Shown here: positions 6,755-6,794 of the stretch, one piece after another
Numbering within the stretch: the first letter of the stretch is position 1
Layout of the letters: each line of letters starts with the position of its first letter
Origin: an uncultured Prevotellaceae bacterium
GTDB lineage: Bacteria; Bacteroidota; Bacteroidia; Bacteroidales; Bacteroidaceae
Length of the DNA stretch: 6,794 nt
Assembly: GCA_946403615.1 (NCBI GenBank)
Contig: CAMJAO010000117.1
Coordinates: forward strand, 1 to 6,794
Direction of reading: 5' to 3'
Translations under genes and position numbers: made by a program
The notes under the pieces: model-generated
What the model was told of the DNA's origin: nothing
The model's input: the letters and a program-made list of their open reading frames with translations, nothing else
The model's database searches: none

Positions 6755-6793
6755 TTATTTCATCCCGGTACGGCTGCTGAAGTTGATACGGAC
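6755..6793 (-). CDS. Possible C-terminal end of an unidentified leftward gene
   Basis: Reading leftward from the right edge, one frame gives 12 residues, VRINFSSRTGMK, then TAA at 6757-6755. Its codons (CGT, ATC, AAC, TTC, AGC) look usual for Bacteroidota genes, and the strong leftward terminator begins about 30 bp beyond the stop, where one is expected. That would place this gene convergent with the patatin gene. Twelve residues are far too few to assign a family. A competing plus-strand reading starts at ATG 6729 and stays open for 22 codons to the edge, but it lacks an upstream promoter box. I favour the leftward gene only modestly. Confidence 0.35.
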   Translation of the reverse strand, partial: VRINFSSRTGMK

Positions 6794-6794
6794 A

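Noticed and set aside
6729..6794. Start of a rightward gene at ATG 6729 (22 open codons to the edge)
   Set aside because: It begins 3 bases after a hairpin that fits a leftward terminator, has no TAnnTTTG box upstream, and the short peptide matches nothing I recognise. It remains possible.
1..6794. Mobile element, CRISPR array, tRNA or defence system
   Set aside because: I saw no transposase, integrase, terminal inverted repeats, spaced repeat array, tRNA-like fold or toxin-antitoxin pair on either strand.

Overview
The window looks like ordinary chromosomal DNA from an anaerobic member of the Bacteroidales, most likely a Prevotella-type genome. This rests on protein recognition (a Bacteroidota-type OprO/OprP porin, DcuB next to a secreted type II asparaginase, and a patatin/POTRA/barrel protein) and on Bacteroidota promoter elements (TTTG about 20 bp before TAnnTTTG) in AT-rich gaps. 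Recognisable Shine-Dalgarno sites are absent. A species cannot be named from the sequence alone.

Left part, minus strand (1-2951): three tightly spaced genes read leftward in the order dcuB (C4-dicarboxylate antiporter), ansB (exported L-asparaginase II), and an outer-membrane porin cut off by the left edge. The gaps are 42 and 40 bp, so they probably form one operon. They fit one pathway. The porin could admit solutes through the outer membrane, AnsB converts periplasmic asparagine to aspartate plus ammonia, and DcuB imports aspartate in exchange for succinate, which supports fumarate respiration. No aspartase gene lies inside the window.

Centre (2952-4010): a 156-bp divergent gap separates dcuB from an AraC-family regulator on the plus strand. 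The regulator has a near-perfect Bacteroidota promoter that coincides exactly with a 36-bp imperfect palindrome (3033-3068). This makes an autoregulated AraC protein that also controls the dcuB operon a reasonable hypothesis.

Gap 4011-4290 (280 bp): AT-rich, with no convincing gene or clear terminator. It holds promoter-like motifs on both strands.

Right part (4291-6549, plus strand): a 752-residue surface protein with a signal peptide, a patatin serine-hydrolase domain with all catalytic motifs, a POTRA-like linker and a C-terminal beta-barrel ending in Phe. This is the architecture of the PlpD/type Vd family. Its best -7 box ends only five bases before the start codon, suggesting a leaderless or nearly leaderless mRNA.

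Right edge (6550-6794): two hairpins. The second is followed by a T-run on the minus strand and looks like the terminator of a leftward gene whose last 12 codons may be visible at the edge.

I found no CRISPR array, tRNA, rRNA, insertion sequence or phage gene. The window is mostly conventional. Its most notable features are the palindromic promoter, the coherent asparagine/C4-dicarboxylate cluster and the apparently leaderless patatin gene.
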